A stretch of 64,000 nt of DNA from contig NC_135551.1 of assembly GCF_964340395.1 (NCBI RefSeq), positions 876,001 through 940,000 of the forward strand. Reading direction: 5' to 3'. The DNA is from Glandiceps talaboti (Eukaryota > Hemichordata > Enteropneusta > Spengelidae). The position numbers and the translations under genes were made by a program. Positions 12,011-23,711 of this stretch are shown here, piece after piece; position 1 is the first letter of the stretch, and each line of letters starts with the position of its first letter. The notes beneath the pieces are model-generated. The model had not been told where the DNA came from and did not search any database. It saw only the letters and a list, made by a program, of their open reading frames with translations.

Positions 12011-13140
12011 CAGGTTAACCGAGACTAACATATGTGTTAATAGGGAATTTGCAAACCCGCCATGTTGAGTGTTGCATCATGGGAAATGTGATAATAAATA
12101 CTAATGAATTGGTATTGTAAACAATACTGTTACACTGTTTGCAACCACAAATGATCAATTCATAGTTACCCTGACAATTGTGGGAGGTTTATTTTATTGG
12201 TAGCTCCAGATTAGGTAATACGATAACCACAGATAATCCAATCTTCCGTTGCGTCTGAGCTTGCTGAGTCTGGATTGCAAGTTCCGCATTGCAATGAAAG
12301 GTCAATGAAATTTGGCACAAAAAATCAGGTTAGGTGATGAGTACATTCTATAATGCTTTGTACTTGTGGATTTCCAGCATTGTGCACATCTACCATATAT
12401 ACTCACTTCTTTTGTATGCAATGTATAGTCACTTGTCTATGATACATCTAAAGGTGCATGCTCCGTCTGAGCGGTATTTAAAATTGGTGATTAATGGTTG
12501 TCAAGAGAGATATTATTTGGGCAGTTCGGAGTATTTATCATATCATTTATCAACAGAATGTGAACATATTTGAGTACTTACATTAATGAATTAGCATTTA
12601 TAAAAGAGAATGTGAAATATATATTGCAAATAAAAACATGATGGATCTTTGGATCCGAATGTGAATGTGAATCCCCCAAAAAATATTCAGTGGATACCAC
12701 GCCTGGCCTGGCTTGTACCTGTACCTGTGTTTTGTACCGACCCTATTTTCCTTAGTTGTTGAGTAAATGTTGGTCTATTCATATTTTCATTATTTGGCTG
12801 GTCTTCCAGTCGGTCATAAAAAAAATCACAATTTTGATGAAGTGCGTTATTGTTCATTGTCCCACTTACAATATTAGCTTCACTTATATAACAACCATCC
12901 CAGACGTGTTAATCAGACACAATGGCAAAATATTGTTGATATAATAGAGCGTATAAAGGCGAGGCAAATTTTAAGGTAGCTAGGGTGCCCCATCAACGAA
13001 CTCATCAGCTGGCTAGGAGCACTGAACTGGGCAGGTAACACAGAAGTCCAAATATGAACAGTTGCAGGGTAAAGTGCTAGATCTACCATTTCACCACTTT
13101 TTGACAAAAGGCAAGATCAATCTCTCAGAAAGAAAACTGT
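12011..13140. other. No gene seen
   Basis: Short open frames only. It contains the direct copy (12648-12735) of the 11.2-kb dispersed repeat. Confidence 0.4.
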
Positions 13141-13164
13141 CCCCAGCATGTTTTTTTTCCAACA

Positions 13165-13260
13165 AAATACACCAAACCCTTAAAGACAGAACTGCCCTAT
13201 ATAAAGAGGATTACGGCTAATCTATGCAAATGCGGGAAATTCAAACTGCTGTACAGAGCA
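13165..13260. repeat. Dispersed repeat end, inverted partner at 42750-42835
   Basis: CCCTATATAAAGAGGATTA and CGGGAAATTCAAACTGCTGT here appear in reverse complement near 42755-42825, in the same order and spacing. Confidence 0.7.
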
Positions 13261-13825
13261 CTAGCTTCTGGGTCTTGTTTTCAGCATTTCTTCTGTGCTC
13301 AGAGAAACACACAGGTCATGTATCATGTACAAATTGTTTGTGAATGTCGTAGGATGGTAACTTGATACACAAATTAGTTGAAAATCAGTCTGTTTGTTTC
13401 ATAGAATGAAAAAAACTTTCCAAATGAGACAAAGTCCCCTGCAAACAGCTGCTTAGATTGTGTGTCATTCAGGATTATTCAAATATGTGGCATTCGCATG
13501 TGAAAACCCCAGATATAGGGAATGTTTATATTTTGGTGATTACTTGCCAGTGAGTCGTCACAAGTTCTCCACCTCCAAACATACAGTCAGTCATATGCAA
13601 ATATGGTCCCAGGCGGCGCCAGTTGCATGTTTAAAGTTAAATCATCAAATGCAATTGACGACTTGTGATTTCGGCATCTGAACTCTCCTGGCCTTGAAAC
13701 CAACTGAAACCAACGGATTGTTTACATGTAAACACATCTCGTCTCGTGTTGTTCACTGACACTACTTAGGTGACACTAACTACCAGATTTAAACTGAATG
13801 CCTCCCATAAGGGAATAACTAATTA
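13261..13825. other. No gene seen
   Basis: A 73-codon open frame at 13460-13681 has no recognisable signature. Confidence 0.4.
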
Positions 13826-14565
13826 TGCACATATCTCATTAAACTAAAAAAAAACTATGGTAACAGGCTTTTTTTGGACAAGCGTGCTTTCTTAGGTTAA
13901 TGTGTGTGCCAAATTATACAGAATTTGAAGAGTGCATGATACTGCTTACTTACTGAATATCGTTCATTATTCAAAATACTCATTAAAGGTAAAAGTTGAA
14001 GCAACAAACTTCATGGGACAGGTGCATATTATTGTGATTGGTATATGTACCATATTATATGAAATTTGAAGCTTGTATTTTTAAGATACAACCTAGTTAC
14101 CTAAAATCATTAATTATGCAATTTTGTCATTAAAACTGTAAGCTATGTCAACAAATTTTATAGGACATATCCGCTTTGTTGTGGTTAACGTATGTACTAA
14201 ATTATATTGAAATTCCAGTATGCATTCTTATGATATATCCTAATTACCGAAAAACATTAATCATGCAAATTAGTTATTAACACTGTAAGGTACATCAACA
14301 AACTTTATAGGGCGTATAAACTTTGTTATGTTTAATGTATGAGGTAAATTATATTGAAATTGAAGTTTGCAGTCTTAAGATATAGCCTAATTACCAAAAA
14401 TAATTAATTATGCAAATTATTCATTAACACTGTAAGGTACATCAACAAATTTTATAGGGACAAATGTATGTTATGTTTAACGAATATACTAAATTATATT
14501 GAAATTGAAGTATGCAGTCTTAAGATATTGCTTAATTAGTTGATTTCATTGATATGTCTAATTAA
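13826..14565. repeat. Degenerate tandem array, unit about 120-125 bp, five to six copies
   Basis: Each unit carries TTAATTATGCAAATT, CATTAACACTGTAAGGTACA, a TTTATAGG(G/A) phrase, TTATATTGAAATTGAAG and TCTTAAGATATAGCCTAATTA. Divergence rises toward the left end. Confidence 0.85.
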
Positions 14566-14772
14566 CATGAACAGATCTCGCTCAAAAACTAATCAGGTCT
14601 AGCCATATTCTCGCAAACCAGCTAGAGCTATTACTTCTTCCCAGTGGGGACTGGCTCATTGAGAACGGTACCGTAAAACGGTTGTGGTTTGCGACGATGG
14701 TCTGGCCATTAGCCCAAACAAGATTTGTACCAAATTTCATTATATTAAACCAGCCGTTTTTAAGAAAATGAT

Positions 14773-14822
<50 letters not shown>

Positions 14823-14824
14823 GA
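14773..14824. repeat. (CA)n microsatellite
   Basis: A run of CA dinucleotides ends in CAGACAGACA. It sits in a short repeat resembling the HR families (TTTGTACCAAATTTCATT phrase on the left, microsatellite next to it). Val-Cys open frames on the minus strand are artefacts. Confidence 0.9.
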
Positions 14825-15196
14825 CATCCCCCTTTTATCTTTTAATACCTGGCGTACCCTTATGGGACTCCAGGGGGGTAAAAATGTCACTAAAATGAGC
14901 AAAATGGTACATTCTAATTCCCAATTATTGAATTCGAAACGAAAATAATCTAATATATTTCGTACCCATCCGTCGGAACTTACAGAGATCGGGTGGGAAA
15001 GGGCTTCACTTGCAGACAACACATGACGCAATGTAATACATGTACTAGTAACAAGTGGTCTCAATGTGGACAAGTCCATTATTCATGGATGGGTGGGGCC
15101 ATGGCAAAGTCTCGGAACGGTCCGTTTTTACGTGTACATGTACTCCAAAATCTATGGTTTTCAAAGTAGCTATGTCTATGACTTGCTTCTTTTCAG
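14825..15196. other. Sequence before the gypsy 5' LTR
   Basis: No gene recognised. The five bases before the LTR (TTCAG) do not match the five after the 3' LTR (TAATC). Confidence 0.5.
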
Positions 15197-15353
15197 TGTG
15201 AGCCAAGATTTCTCTCTCTTTCTCTGGATTGGCCACTTGCTGTGTTCGACAGGTGTAAGCACAGTTTGGATTGTTTAACATTCAAATGAGCTTTATAAGG
15301 CGAGCCACACCCCATTCGTGACACTTCCAGAACGGGCGCCTTGGCATGCCGTA
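15197..15353 (+). repeat. 5' LTR, left fragment
   Basis: Starts TGTGAGCCAAGATTTC and matches the 3' LTR (from 36391) almost base for base through GCCACACCCCATTCGTGACA to GGGCGCCTTG. It carries the TATA-like TTTATAAGGC. It then breaks off at the inserted TIR element. Confidence 0.9.
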
Positions 15354-15790
15354 TATGGCGTTGAATGCCTGCCAATATTCGAAAATACAATACTGCAATG
15401 ACTATATGCAATACTGCAATGACTATATGCGATATGACTACATGCGATATGACTACATGAGGTGACTACATGCGATGTGACTACATGAGATGACTACATG
15501 CGATATGACTACATGAGATGACTACATGCAATACTGCAATGCGAGATGATGACATGATATGCGGCGATTGTGTATTGACGTTATGCCATTCGTAGATTAT
15601 TCAATATGCATAAGGGGTAGACCATTCGATATCCTGGGGGGGGGGCTTGGAAGTTTGGTGGAGAGTCATTATTTTTTTCCCACTTGCTTGCCTGAGAATT
15701 ATTTTTTTTCTCCTTCGCCTTTGTTGGCAACTTTTTTTTTCATTGCTTCTTTGAGATATCCGGGGGGTTTTTTACGTCAATGTTGACCAC
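15354..15790. repeat. Left TIR of the foldback-like element
   Basis: An outer 60 bp is followed by about ten short subrepeats (GATATGACTACATGC and variants, 15390-15545). An inner part then carries TCGTAGATTATTCAATATGC, GGGTAGACCATTCGATATCC and a G9 run at 15637. The inner part reappears inverted at 20930-21080. Confidence 0.85.
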
Positions 15791-16311
15791 CTACATTTGT
15801 TGTTTCTGTTTGGTTTTGGCACATGGTAATACAGAGAGTAAAAAGATGCTGTTCTATCACACACAGATTATATTTAGAAAACTACATATTCCATATATGT
15901 TTGATTTTCAATTAAATAAACATAGTTGGCAGTTTTTATGACATGGTATGGTGACACACTGAAAATAGAAATCGGAAACTTGATTGGTGAGCTCAAACAT
16001 TCAGATAGACCGGTCAGTTTCTCCAGCTTGGGGGATGGGGGGGGGGTGTCAGTGTTTTTTTTCCATTTGGCCGACAAAAAGTCACTGACCCCCCTGAATA
16101 AAGTTTCATAGCATCTGACAGTAAGTTGTAGAGGGAAGAGTTTTGAGACTGGGAAATGTCCACCTCTTGTGTGAGTGTGTGTGAATGGGGGGGGGGGGGT
16201 TCTAGGGGTCTCCCCCCTAGAAGCCCTGGAGGATTTTTACTTCTAAAGGCAATGTTTAGGCTATTCACAGACACTTTCAGACAATAATTTACAAATTTTA
16301 CAAGACAGCTG

Positions 16312-19300
16312 TACTTTAACGAACAGCTTACAAGAAGAAATAAACAATTGTTCCATAACGCCAACATGAAACGGAAATCGATAAACTGGAAATACATCTG
16401 GACTCAGAACGGAAGAATATACGTCCGTAAGGAAAACGACACGCCAGCTATGAAAATGGGTTCTGAGAGAGACATTCAGCGCATTATATAAACACTCTAT
16501 TACATGTCGATGGACCCTTATTTACAAGAATCCATTATCAAATCTAGTTGTAACACTTACTCTGTTGACGATTTTAATCAAGGTAAAAGTGAAAGTAATG
16601 ATTTCTCAACTTTTTCAGCTATTCACTTAAATGTCAGGTCGATTAATAAACATTTTGATGACTTGGTATCATTTTAGGCGTCCTAAATCAAAGATTCGCA
16701 ATTATCGCACTATCAGAAACGTGGTTAAATGATACTGACGATTGTTCACTTTTTGATTTGCCTTCATACCAGTTACACACGTGTAATCGACACTATTGTA
16801 AAGGTGGTGGTGTTGCAATTGTACTAGTATGTGCATTCGTCTTTGCCCCATTGTCGTATTCATGACTTAACACTTGTAAATTGTGAGTCATTGTTTATTG
16901 AAACTGTTGTTGATCGGAAGACAACTATTGTAGGTGTCATATATAGAAGGCCAAATACTTCCGTTGGTGATTTTTTAAATAGTCTTGATAAGTGTTTGGA
17001 TAGTTTTTCATCAAAAAATAAGAACTGCGTGATATTAGGTGACATGAATATTGATGTCAGTTCAAATTCAAATATTACAACTGAGTACACAACTCTTCTA
17101 CAGTCATACAACTTTAAACAAATCATCAACACTCCGACAAGGGTCAACAATGATAGCAGCACTACAATAGACCACCTGCTTACAAACATTACAGATAATT
17201 ATTTAGAGTGTGGTTGCATTGCTACTGACATTACTGACCACTTTTCAACTTTTGTAATTCTAAATAACATGAAACACATTTTAAATGCAAATGATGTAGT
17301 TCACAGCTTTAATTTTTCTCGCTACAATCGTGAATCATTCCTAGCTGATTTGAGTTGCGTAACATGGCAATCTGTTTATGACAGTTCAAACGCCGACGAA
17401 GCATATAAGTTATAACATGTTCTATGAAAAATACATTAGTGTCGCCTCCAAGCACGCTCCAATCACTGCCAAAAAAAGCCGGAAAAAATCATTGAATCAA
17501 CCATGGGTATCAAAGGGAATCCGTATTTCAATAAAGATGAAACACAAATTATTTTCAAAAGCTAAAAAGTCTCCAATGAATAATATCATACAGAATCATT
17601 ATAAGACCTACAGAAATGTCTTAACCAGGGTAATGAGATCAGCTAAGAAACGGTATTTTTCCTACAAGTTCACCTCTGTAGTGGGTAATTCTTCAAAAAC
17701 ATGGCAGGTTATTAATGAAGTCTTAAATAGAAATGTTAACAAGAGTACTACACCATAGACCCTACACCAACTATGACTACACCAAGTAAACTTAAGTCCC
17801 CTGTTATGGATGAATTCATAACCGACAACAAAGGAATTGCTGAAACCTTTTGTAAATATTTTACTGATATTGGTCCAAATTTAGCTTCAAAAATATCCTG
17901 CAATGTCGATTTTGAAAAATACCTAACATGAAATTATAGCAACTCATTCTTTTTTCGTCCAGTTATTGCTGAGGATGTTGCCGAAGAACTATTATCTTTA
18001 AATACAAGCAAATCCGTTGGTTATGACTTCATTCATCCATTGTTGGTCAAACACGCTGTAGATCACATATCTCAACCTCTTTCCCATATAATCAATCTCT
18101 CTTTTTCCGATGGTATGTTCCCTGAGGCACTCAAGAACGCAAAAGTCACTCCACTGTACAAAAAAGGATCCCGATTCTACGTAGGAAACTACAGGCCGAA
18201 TAGCGGCAATACTACCATTGGTGTCTTCATAGACCTTAAAAAAGCCTTTGACACTATAGATCATGATGTTTTATTACGCAAATTAGAAATGTACGGGGTC
18301 AGAGGTCACCCTTTAAAATGGTTTCGAAGCTATCTCAACAAACGTCCTCAAACTGTAACTATTCATAATGTTTCATCGAATTCCCAACAAATTAAATGCG
18401 GGGTGCCTCAAGGATCTATCCTCGGTCCTACTCTTTTCCTTCTTTACATAAATGACATAAGCAATTCTACAGACTACTTTCAATTTAGGTTATTCGCAGA
18501 TGACACAAATTTATTCAGATCAACTCACATGAATGCCATAAATCTTGACATTATCAATGCAGAATTCAGTAAGGTAGTTACTTGGTGTTTGACTAACAAA
18601 CTTACAGTAAATGAAGAGAAAACTAATTTCATGCTAATAAGTACGCCTCAACGACAAATAACTTTGCAAGGTAGTATCTCTGTCAATAACACACAAATAG
18701 AGCGAGTTTCCTCAACCAGTTATCTTGGTGTAAGTATTGATTCTTCACTTTCTTAGAATTGTCATTTTAACAACATACTAAAAGTTGTAACCCCAAAGAT
18801 CGGAATCATTTCAAAAATTAGACATTTTGTTCCCAAGTCAATACTAATTACCATTTACAACACATTCATTTTACCGCACTTAACATATTGCATAGAAATC
18901 TGGGGCAACACTTACTTAACTATTCTGGATCCACTTTTCCGTCTTCAAAAGAAACTCGTTCGTCTTATAACTTTCTCTGACTTCCATGCTCACTCCGCAC
19001 CACTATTCCGAAAACTTTACATTCTTAACATCTTTCAACTATGTGGATTCTACTCCTGTATATTTGCCTTTGACCTGATGAATAACCACTACCCCCACGA
19101 TATAGAGACATACTTCCAGTATCCCGTAACAACATATTCAACACGTCAAGCATATCAGGGTAATTTCCGTATACCACTAACCCGTTTAAGAATTACTCAA
19201 CACAACTTCCAATACGCCATAACTAAGCACTGGAACTCATTACCACCATCCCTCAAATGTATAAATTCAAGAAAATCATTCAAAGAAGAACTAAGAAATC

Positions 19301-19593
19301 ACATCGTATCTAAGACCTAAGGGCTTGTTGGTTTTGTATGTAACTTAGTGTATATATTTCTTACAGAAAACTTGTTTTCAGATGTTTTTGTTTTATTTTA
19401 TTTTCTGTTTTGTAGTTTATATGTTGTGTGTCTGGGCCATTTGATTAAGACTAGTTCCACTGAACTATTTCCATGGCCCTCACCAGGGAGGGTGACCATG
19501 CAATACTAAATTATATTTTTGTCATGTACACTTTCCCAGTCTAAGTTCTGTCATTCTTTTTGGTGAAAATAAAATGAGTTATTATTATTGTTA
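16312..19593 (+). mobile_element. LINE, CR1/L2 (Crack-like) group, 5'-truncated and degenerate
   Basis: The insert lies between ACAAGACAGCT and TGTAAAAAGCAACTACG of the MITE and ends in a TTATTATTATTG microsatellite tail typical of L2/Crack-type elements. The 5' end retains the tail of ORF1 (WTQNGRIYVRKEN, about 16393). ORF2 follows with endonuclease, linker, reverse transcriptase and C-terminal domains. Confidence 0.9.
16600..19320 (+). pseudogene. LINE ORF2 relic: endonuclease plus reverse transcriptase
   Basis: The apurinic-type endonuclease domain spans about 16615-17260. It shows HLNVRSINKH, SETWLND, GGGVAIV, VIYRRPNTS, VILGDMNIDV and a TDITDHFS segment holding the catalytic Asp-His pair. 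A Lys-rich linker follows (17400-17760), then reverse transcriptase (about 17960-18756) with VFIDLKKAFDTIDHD, GVPQGSILGPTLFLLYIND and LFADDTNLF. The C-terminal domain (18757-19320) ends SLPPSLKC..SRKSFKEELR. At about 18198 NYRP is joined directly to SGNTTIGVF, which removes roughly 50-60 residues of the fingers region. The frame breaks near 16675, 16840, 17415, 17757 and 18756 confirm that it is inactive. Confidence 0.9.
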
Positions 19594-20819
19594 TGTAAAA
19601 AGCAACTACGTGAGGTTGAAACATTTTTAAAATGAAGTTTCATAGCATCTTGACAGTAAGAGTTGGAGGAAAGAACTTTGATTTGAGACTGGAACATGTC
19701 TACCTCTTACGGGGGTTCTTGGGGTGTCCCCCTAGAAGCCCTGGAGGATTTTTACTCTTAAAGCCAATTTTCAGGCTATTAACTTTCAGACAATAATTTG
19801 CAAGCTTTACCAGACAGCTCTAACAATTGTAAAAAGGAACTACACATGGTTGAAACATTTTTGAAATAAAATTTCATAGCATCTTGACAGTAAGAGGTGG
19901 AGGGAAAAACTTTGATTTGAGGCTTGGACATGTCTACCTCTTATGGGGGTCCTAGGGGGTCTCCCCTAGAAGCTTTTCAAGTTGTTTTTTTTACCAATTT
20001 TGGTGAATCTTATTGTTGGTTTAACGAATGAGTGGCCTCTGGGGTGATGGAGTCCAAGCCCCCCCCCCCCCCCCCCCCCCGCCAGATCTGCAGTTTTTTG
20101 TTTCTATTTGTGCAATTTTTAGGTTATTCATAGCCTCTGAGATATATATTGCCAAGCATCGAAAAGTTAAAGTAAATATAACTTTTTAAATAAGTTCTTC
20201 ATGTTATAAAAGTGGGCCTGTAACATTGGTATAGGGGCATTGATAGTGCATGTATAGTAAAGTTACTGATGTGTTAGAGCACTTTAGGAGGTCATACATA
20301 GTGTACAATAGAAACTTGAATTGAGTTGTGGTGTCGATACATGTTAGTGTCTGAAATAGGAAGTATATCATCCCTTTTGACAAATTCATACTGAAGAGAC
20401 TAGAACAATTTAGATTAAGTTCTTTTATAAACTATCCAATAGTATGAAGGTTACCATTACAAAACCTTCAAGTTCACTTTTGCCCCAAAGTGTAAGATAA
20501 GTGAAGCACTGATTGTGAAACAGCCAAACACTTGCATGGCATGTTCTGCAACTAGTGTTGTAGCTAGGTAATACATGTATTATATGTATAATTTTATGTA
20601 TAGTTATGTTTGAACCCTTACATGAAGTGATATTTAAACCTGTTATGAAAGAAACAGAGACAAGAACAAATATATATATGTACCACAGGCTAACGAAACT
20701 GACTGGTCCCTGATATGTGTTTGAAACTGTTTGTCATGATTTGACAAGTGTCCTGGTTGGAGAGGTACGAGCAGGTTGAACAGTATACTCGAACCTGTGC
20801 ATCATTTCCCTGCCAAGAC

Positions 20820-21222
20820 ATTTTTTTTCTAGCAGCAGTGGTCCACCTTTTTTTTCATCACCCTCTCATATCCAGGCGGGATTTTTTTTTCAAGCAAATC
20901 CATTTGGCATCTTTTTTCCCCCGAAATCTTCCAAGCCCCCCCCCCCCGATATCAAATGGTCCACCCCTTACCAAGCGCAACATGCTGAAGAGTACTCCCT
21001 AGCCTGTTTCATATTAATACTCGTATTATGCGTATTGAATAATCTACGAATGACATAACGTCATTACAAAATCGCCGCATATCATGTCATCATCTCGCAT
21101 AGCAGTGTTGCATGTAGTCATCTCATGTATTCGTCTCATGTAGTCATATCGCATGTAGTCACCTCATGTAGTCATATCGCATGTAGTCATCTCATGTAGT
21201 CATATCGCATGTAGTCATATCG
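20820..21222. repeat. Right TIR of the foldback-like element, inner part
   Basis: Reverse complement of the left TIR: C-run with GATATCAAATGGTCCACCCC, then ATTCGTAGATTATTCAATAC read on the minus strand, then CATGTAGTCATATCG subrepeats. It is cut at 21222 by the MULE, and the outer part resumes at 27800. Confidence 0.85.
21214..21222. repeat. MULE target-site duplication, left copy
   Basis: GTCATATCG directly precedes the MULE end GGTAGGCGG. The identical 9 bases follow the right end at 27791-27799. Nine bp is the usual Mutator-superfamily size. The target lies in tandem repeats that contain the same 9-mer, which slightly weakens the proof. Confidence 0.85.
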
Positions 21223-21385
21223 GGTAGGCGGTCATTTCGTCCCAAAATCAACTCGTCCCAAAGCAACTCGTCCCAATAAAGTTGTTCCCGGGCCAACTCG
21301 TCCCACAACCACCTCGTCCCACTGCCACTCGTCCCAATGCGATCTCGTCCCACTACCATCTCGTCCCACTGCTATCTCGTCCCAT

Positions 21386-22584
21386 TCAAAGAATTCCTGT
21401 GTGGTTCATAATTAACTTCAAATAGGCATAACGCATGTAGCGTCATAGTCCAGCTTGCCGGCGGTGCACAGTCTACGCTGTCTTGAGGATCAAAGGGGTG
21501 ACTATTAAACTCCGTATGCAAACAGGACTAGTGGCGTCATAGATCGTACGTCAAAATTTCTGTCATTGTATTTTTCATATCAAAGTTCGGAAATATAACT
21601 ATAAAGTAATTGTTTGTAATTGCAAAACTTTCGACAGATGGAAAGTCGTGTTGCCTTCTCGCCAGAATCTGCCAAAGTTGCATCATTTCACTTTGTGTTC
21701 TGAACGCGTAGCTAAACACAATAATTGTGTACGCCTCATTTCGTGTTTGTGATTTTAACGTGTATCTAAACCTCGCTGATAAATTCTTTTTTAAACGCCA
21801 GAAAATTACTATTGATTTAAGACAAAAATGTGAAGTTTTTAGCCCGAAAAAAGTAAACAATGTAACAATGCATGTAGATGTACTAAGTACTTGCACGATT
21901 TGATCTTTGCCGTCAGTAATGTTCTGTCTATTGTTATACCCGACTATGCATTGTTGCATATATGATCAAGCTTGCTGGTCATTGACAGTCGATCGAGTTA
22001 TAGTATTTTTTTAGCCATAGACACTACTTGTTACGTCAAAAGGTTGTACTTTGAGGAAATGATTGTATTGCATTTATGTGTCTGAGTCAAACTTCGTCGG
22101 TGTCGTAAATGATACGTTAATACATAGAAAGAAATAGAAACGTGGTAAGCAATGTAACCAGTGACTGGGCCAAACGTCAGCCTAAAATAGCGATATTTCC
22201 AATGATTGGTATAGAGCGACACTAATGTGATGTGTATGATTTCTAGACAAGAAAGACTATCAATGCTGCAATACCTCACCGTATGTCAATATGTCAGTCT
22301 TGTAAATAAGTACTATCATCAATCATGTTCTACTAATCTTCTTGTAAAGTTTACTTCGATTTGTAGACGAGTAGGAATACTCGCATGAAAATTGGCAGTT
22401 GTTTTCCTATAGGCATATAGTGATATTTAACCAGTTTTATTCATTTCTATACGAATGTGTCTAGCCCTTAGGTATACTACTACTACTAGTAGTATTAGGC
22501 TACGCGTAAATATGTACACGATATCATACTAGTACATCACTAGGTTGAGTCTTAAAAGCCTTCACATGAAATGATGTTCTACTA

Positions 22585-22636
<52 letters not shown>

Positions 22637-23711
22637 CCATGTATATATATAGTTTATACCGGGTTTAGCAGATACATAGTTTGACTGTTCGAGCCAGTCT
22701 CGATCTTCTGATATCATTGCCCTTATTAAACTTCCAAACTCTATGCCTAAGCGTTATGAATGAGAATTTTCACACCAAGACATTTTGTTAACTGTTCTAA
22801 AATGGTTACAATTTTACACATTGATGTCCGTTAACGCCCACTGGCACTTGGAGATCGTCAAAGAAACCCAGTAGCCTTTTTAAGCCTTTTGAACGAATGT
22901 GCTATGAACAGCAATAATGGTTGTTCACACTTACACTTTTCGCACTAAATGCACTTTCGTAATGTATTATTTAACATACCTTTTTAACAGGTACGTCGCG
23001 TGACTTTGAATGCTCACGTGTTAATAAACCGGTAACTACAATTACATCGATTAATCCAAAGCCGTAACATAAGGCTTACTAACTTCAAAAAGGGCGCTTT
23101 GAGAAAACACTAAGTTTTTTGAGCGAGCTTACAACGATATAAAGCTTTATCTTTGGGAATCTTCAGGCCTACTCTTAAGTTTGTATCACTCTCTGCTGAT
23201 TACTAGTACATTTATTTAATTTGATTGATTGTAGTGGTTTATTACATTACAGCAATATATGATTGTTTTGAGAGACCAAATCATGTCTACAGTAGTTGTA
23301 TTTATTACTTCGCTCCCAATAAAATCAGTCAAGGTAATAAAGGACAGGTAGGAATTGAATCAACACTACTAACACGTCCACATCCATCGTTGTAAAATTG
23401 TCATTACGAATAAAGCAAACAGGGCGACATATCCGTTGAAGTAGTTTATACCGGGTTTGGCAGATACAATTATTTTTTTTATTTTACCGAGACATTTTTG
23501 TCACCGGTGCTGAAACATACCGGTGACTAACCCAGTGCTGATGACGATAAAGATGCCGAATGTTTCTCTCAAACTTGAAAATGAAATGTATGAATGGCTG
23601 TCATAGTTGGTAGGGGTGGATTTGTGTATGCTTTCTATATAAAAGAAAGAAGTGTCTTATTTAAGACATGTAATGATTTCAGTAGACATTGAGAAATCCT
23701 AATCGTTCACG
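21386..23711. other. MULE 5' noncoding region
   Basis: It begins with about 330 bp (from CATTCAAAGAATTCCTGTGT) shared with the deleted relative at 37409-37720. A 140-codon minus-strand frame at 21537-21959 runs through this shared part but has no domain and is not open in the relative. No other gene is seen. Confidence 0.6.

Larger units (their letters stand above)
16008..20710. mobile_element. Harbinger-like MITE (copy 1), split by a LINE
   Basis: The left end GACCGGTCAGTTTCTCCAGC and right end GAAACTGACTGGTCCC are inverted repeats and match the complete copy at 44872-46555. The internal phrases CATAGCATCTTGACAGTAAG and CCCCCTAGAAGCCCTGGAGG recur two to three times in each copy as internal direct repeats. 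No protein is encoded. The left TIR has lost the GGG start. A C-run lies at 20060-20080. Confidence 0.78.

Noticed and set aside
15420-15550. Possible CRISPR-like array of short regularly spaced repeats
   Set aside because: The CATGTAGTCATATCG units are contiguous with no unique spacers, and the genome is animal. They are TIR subrepeats.
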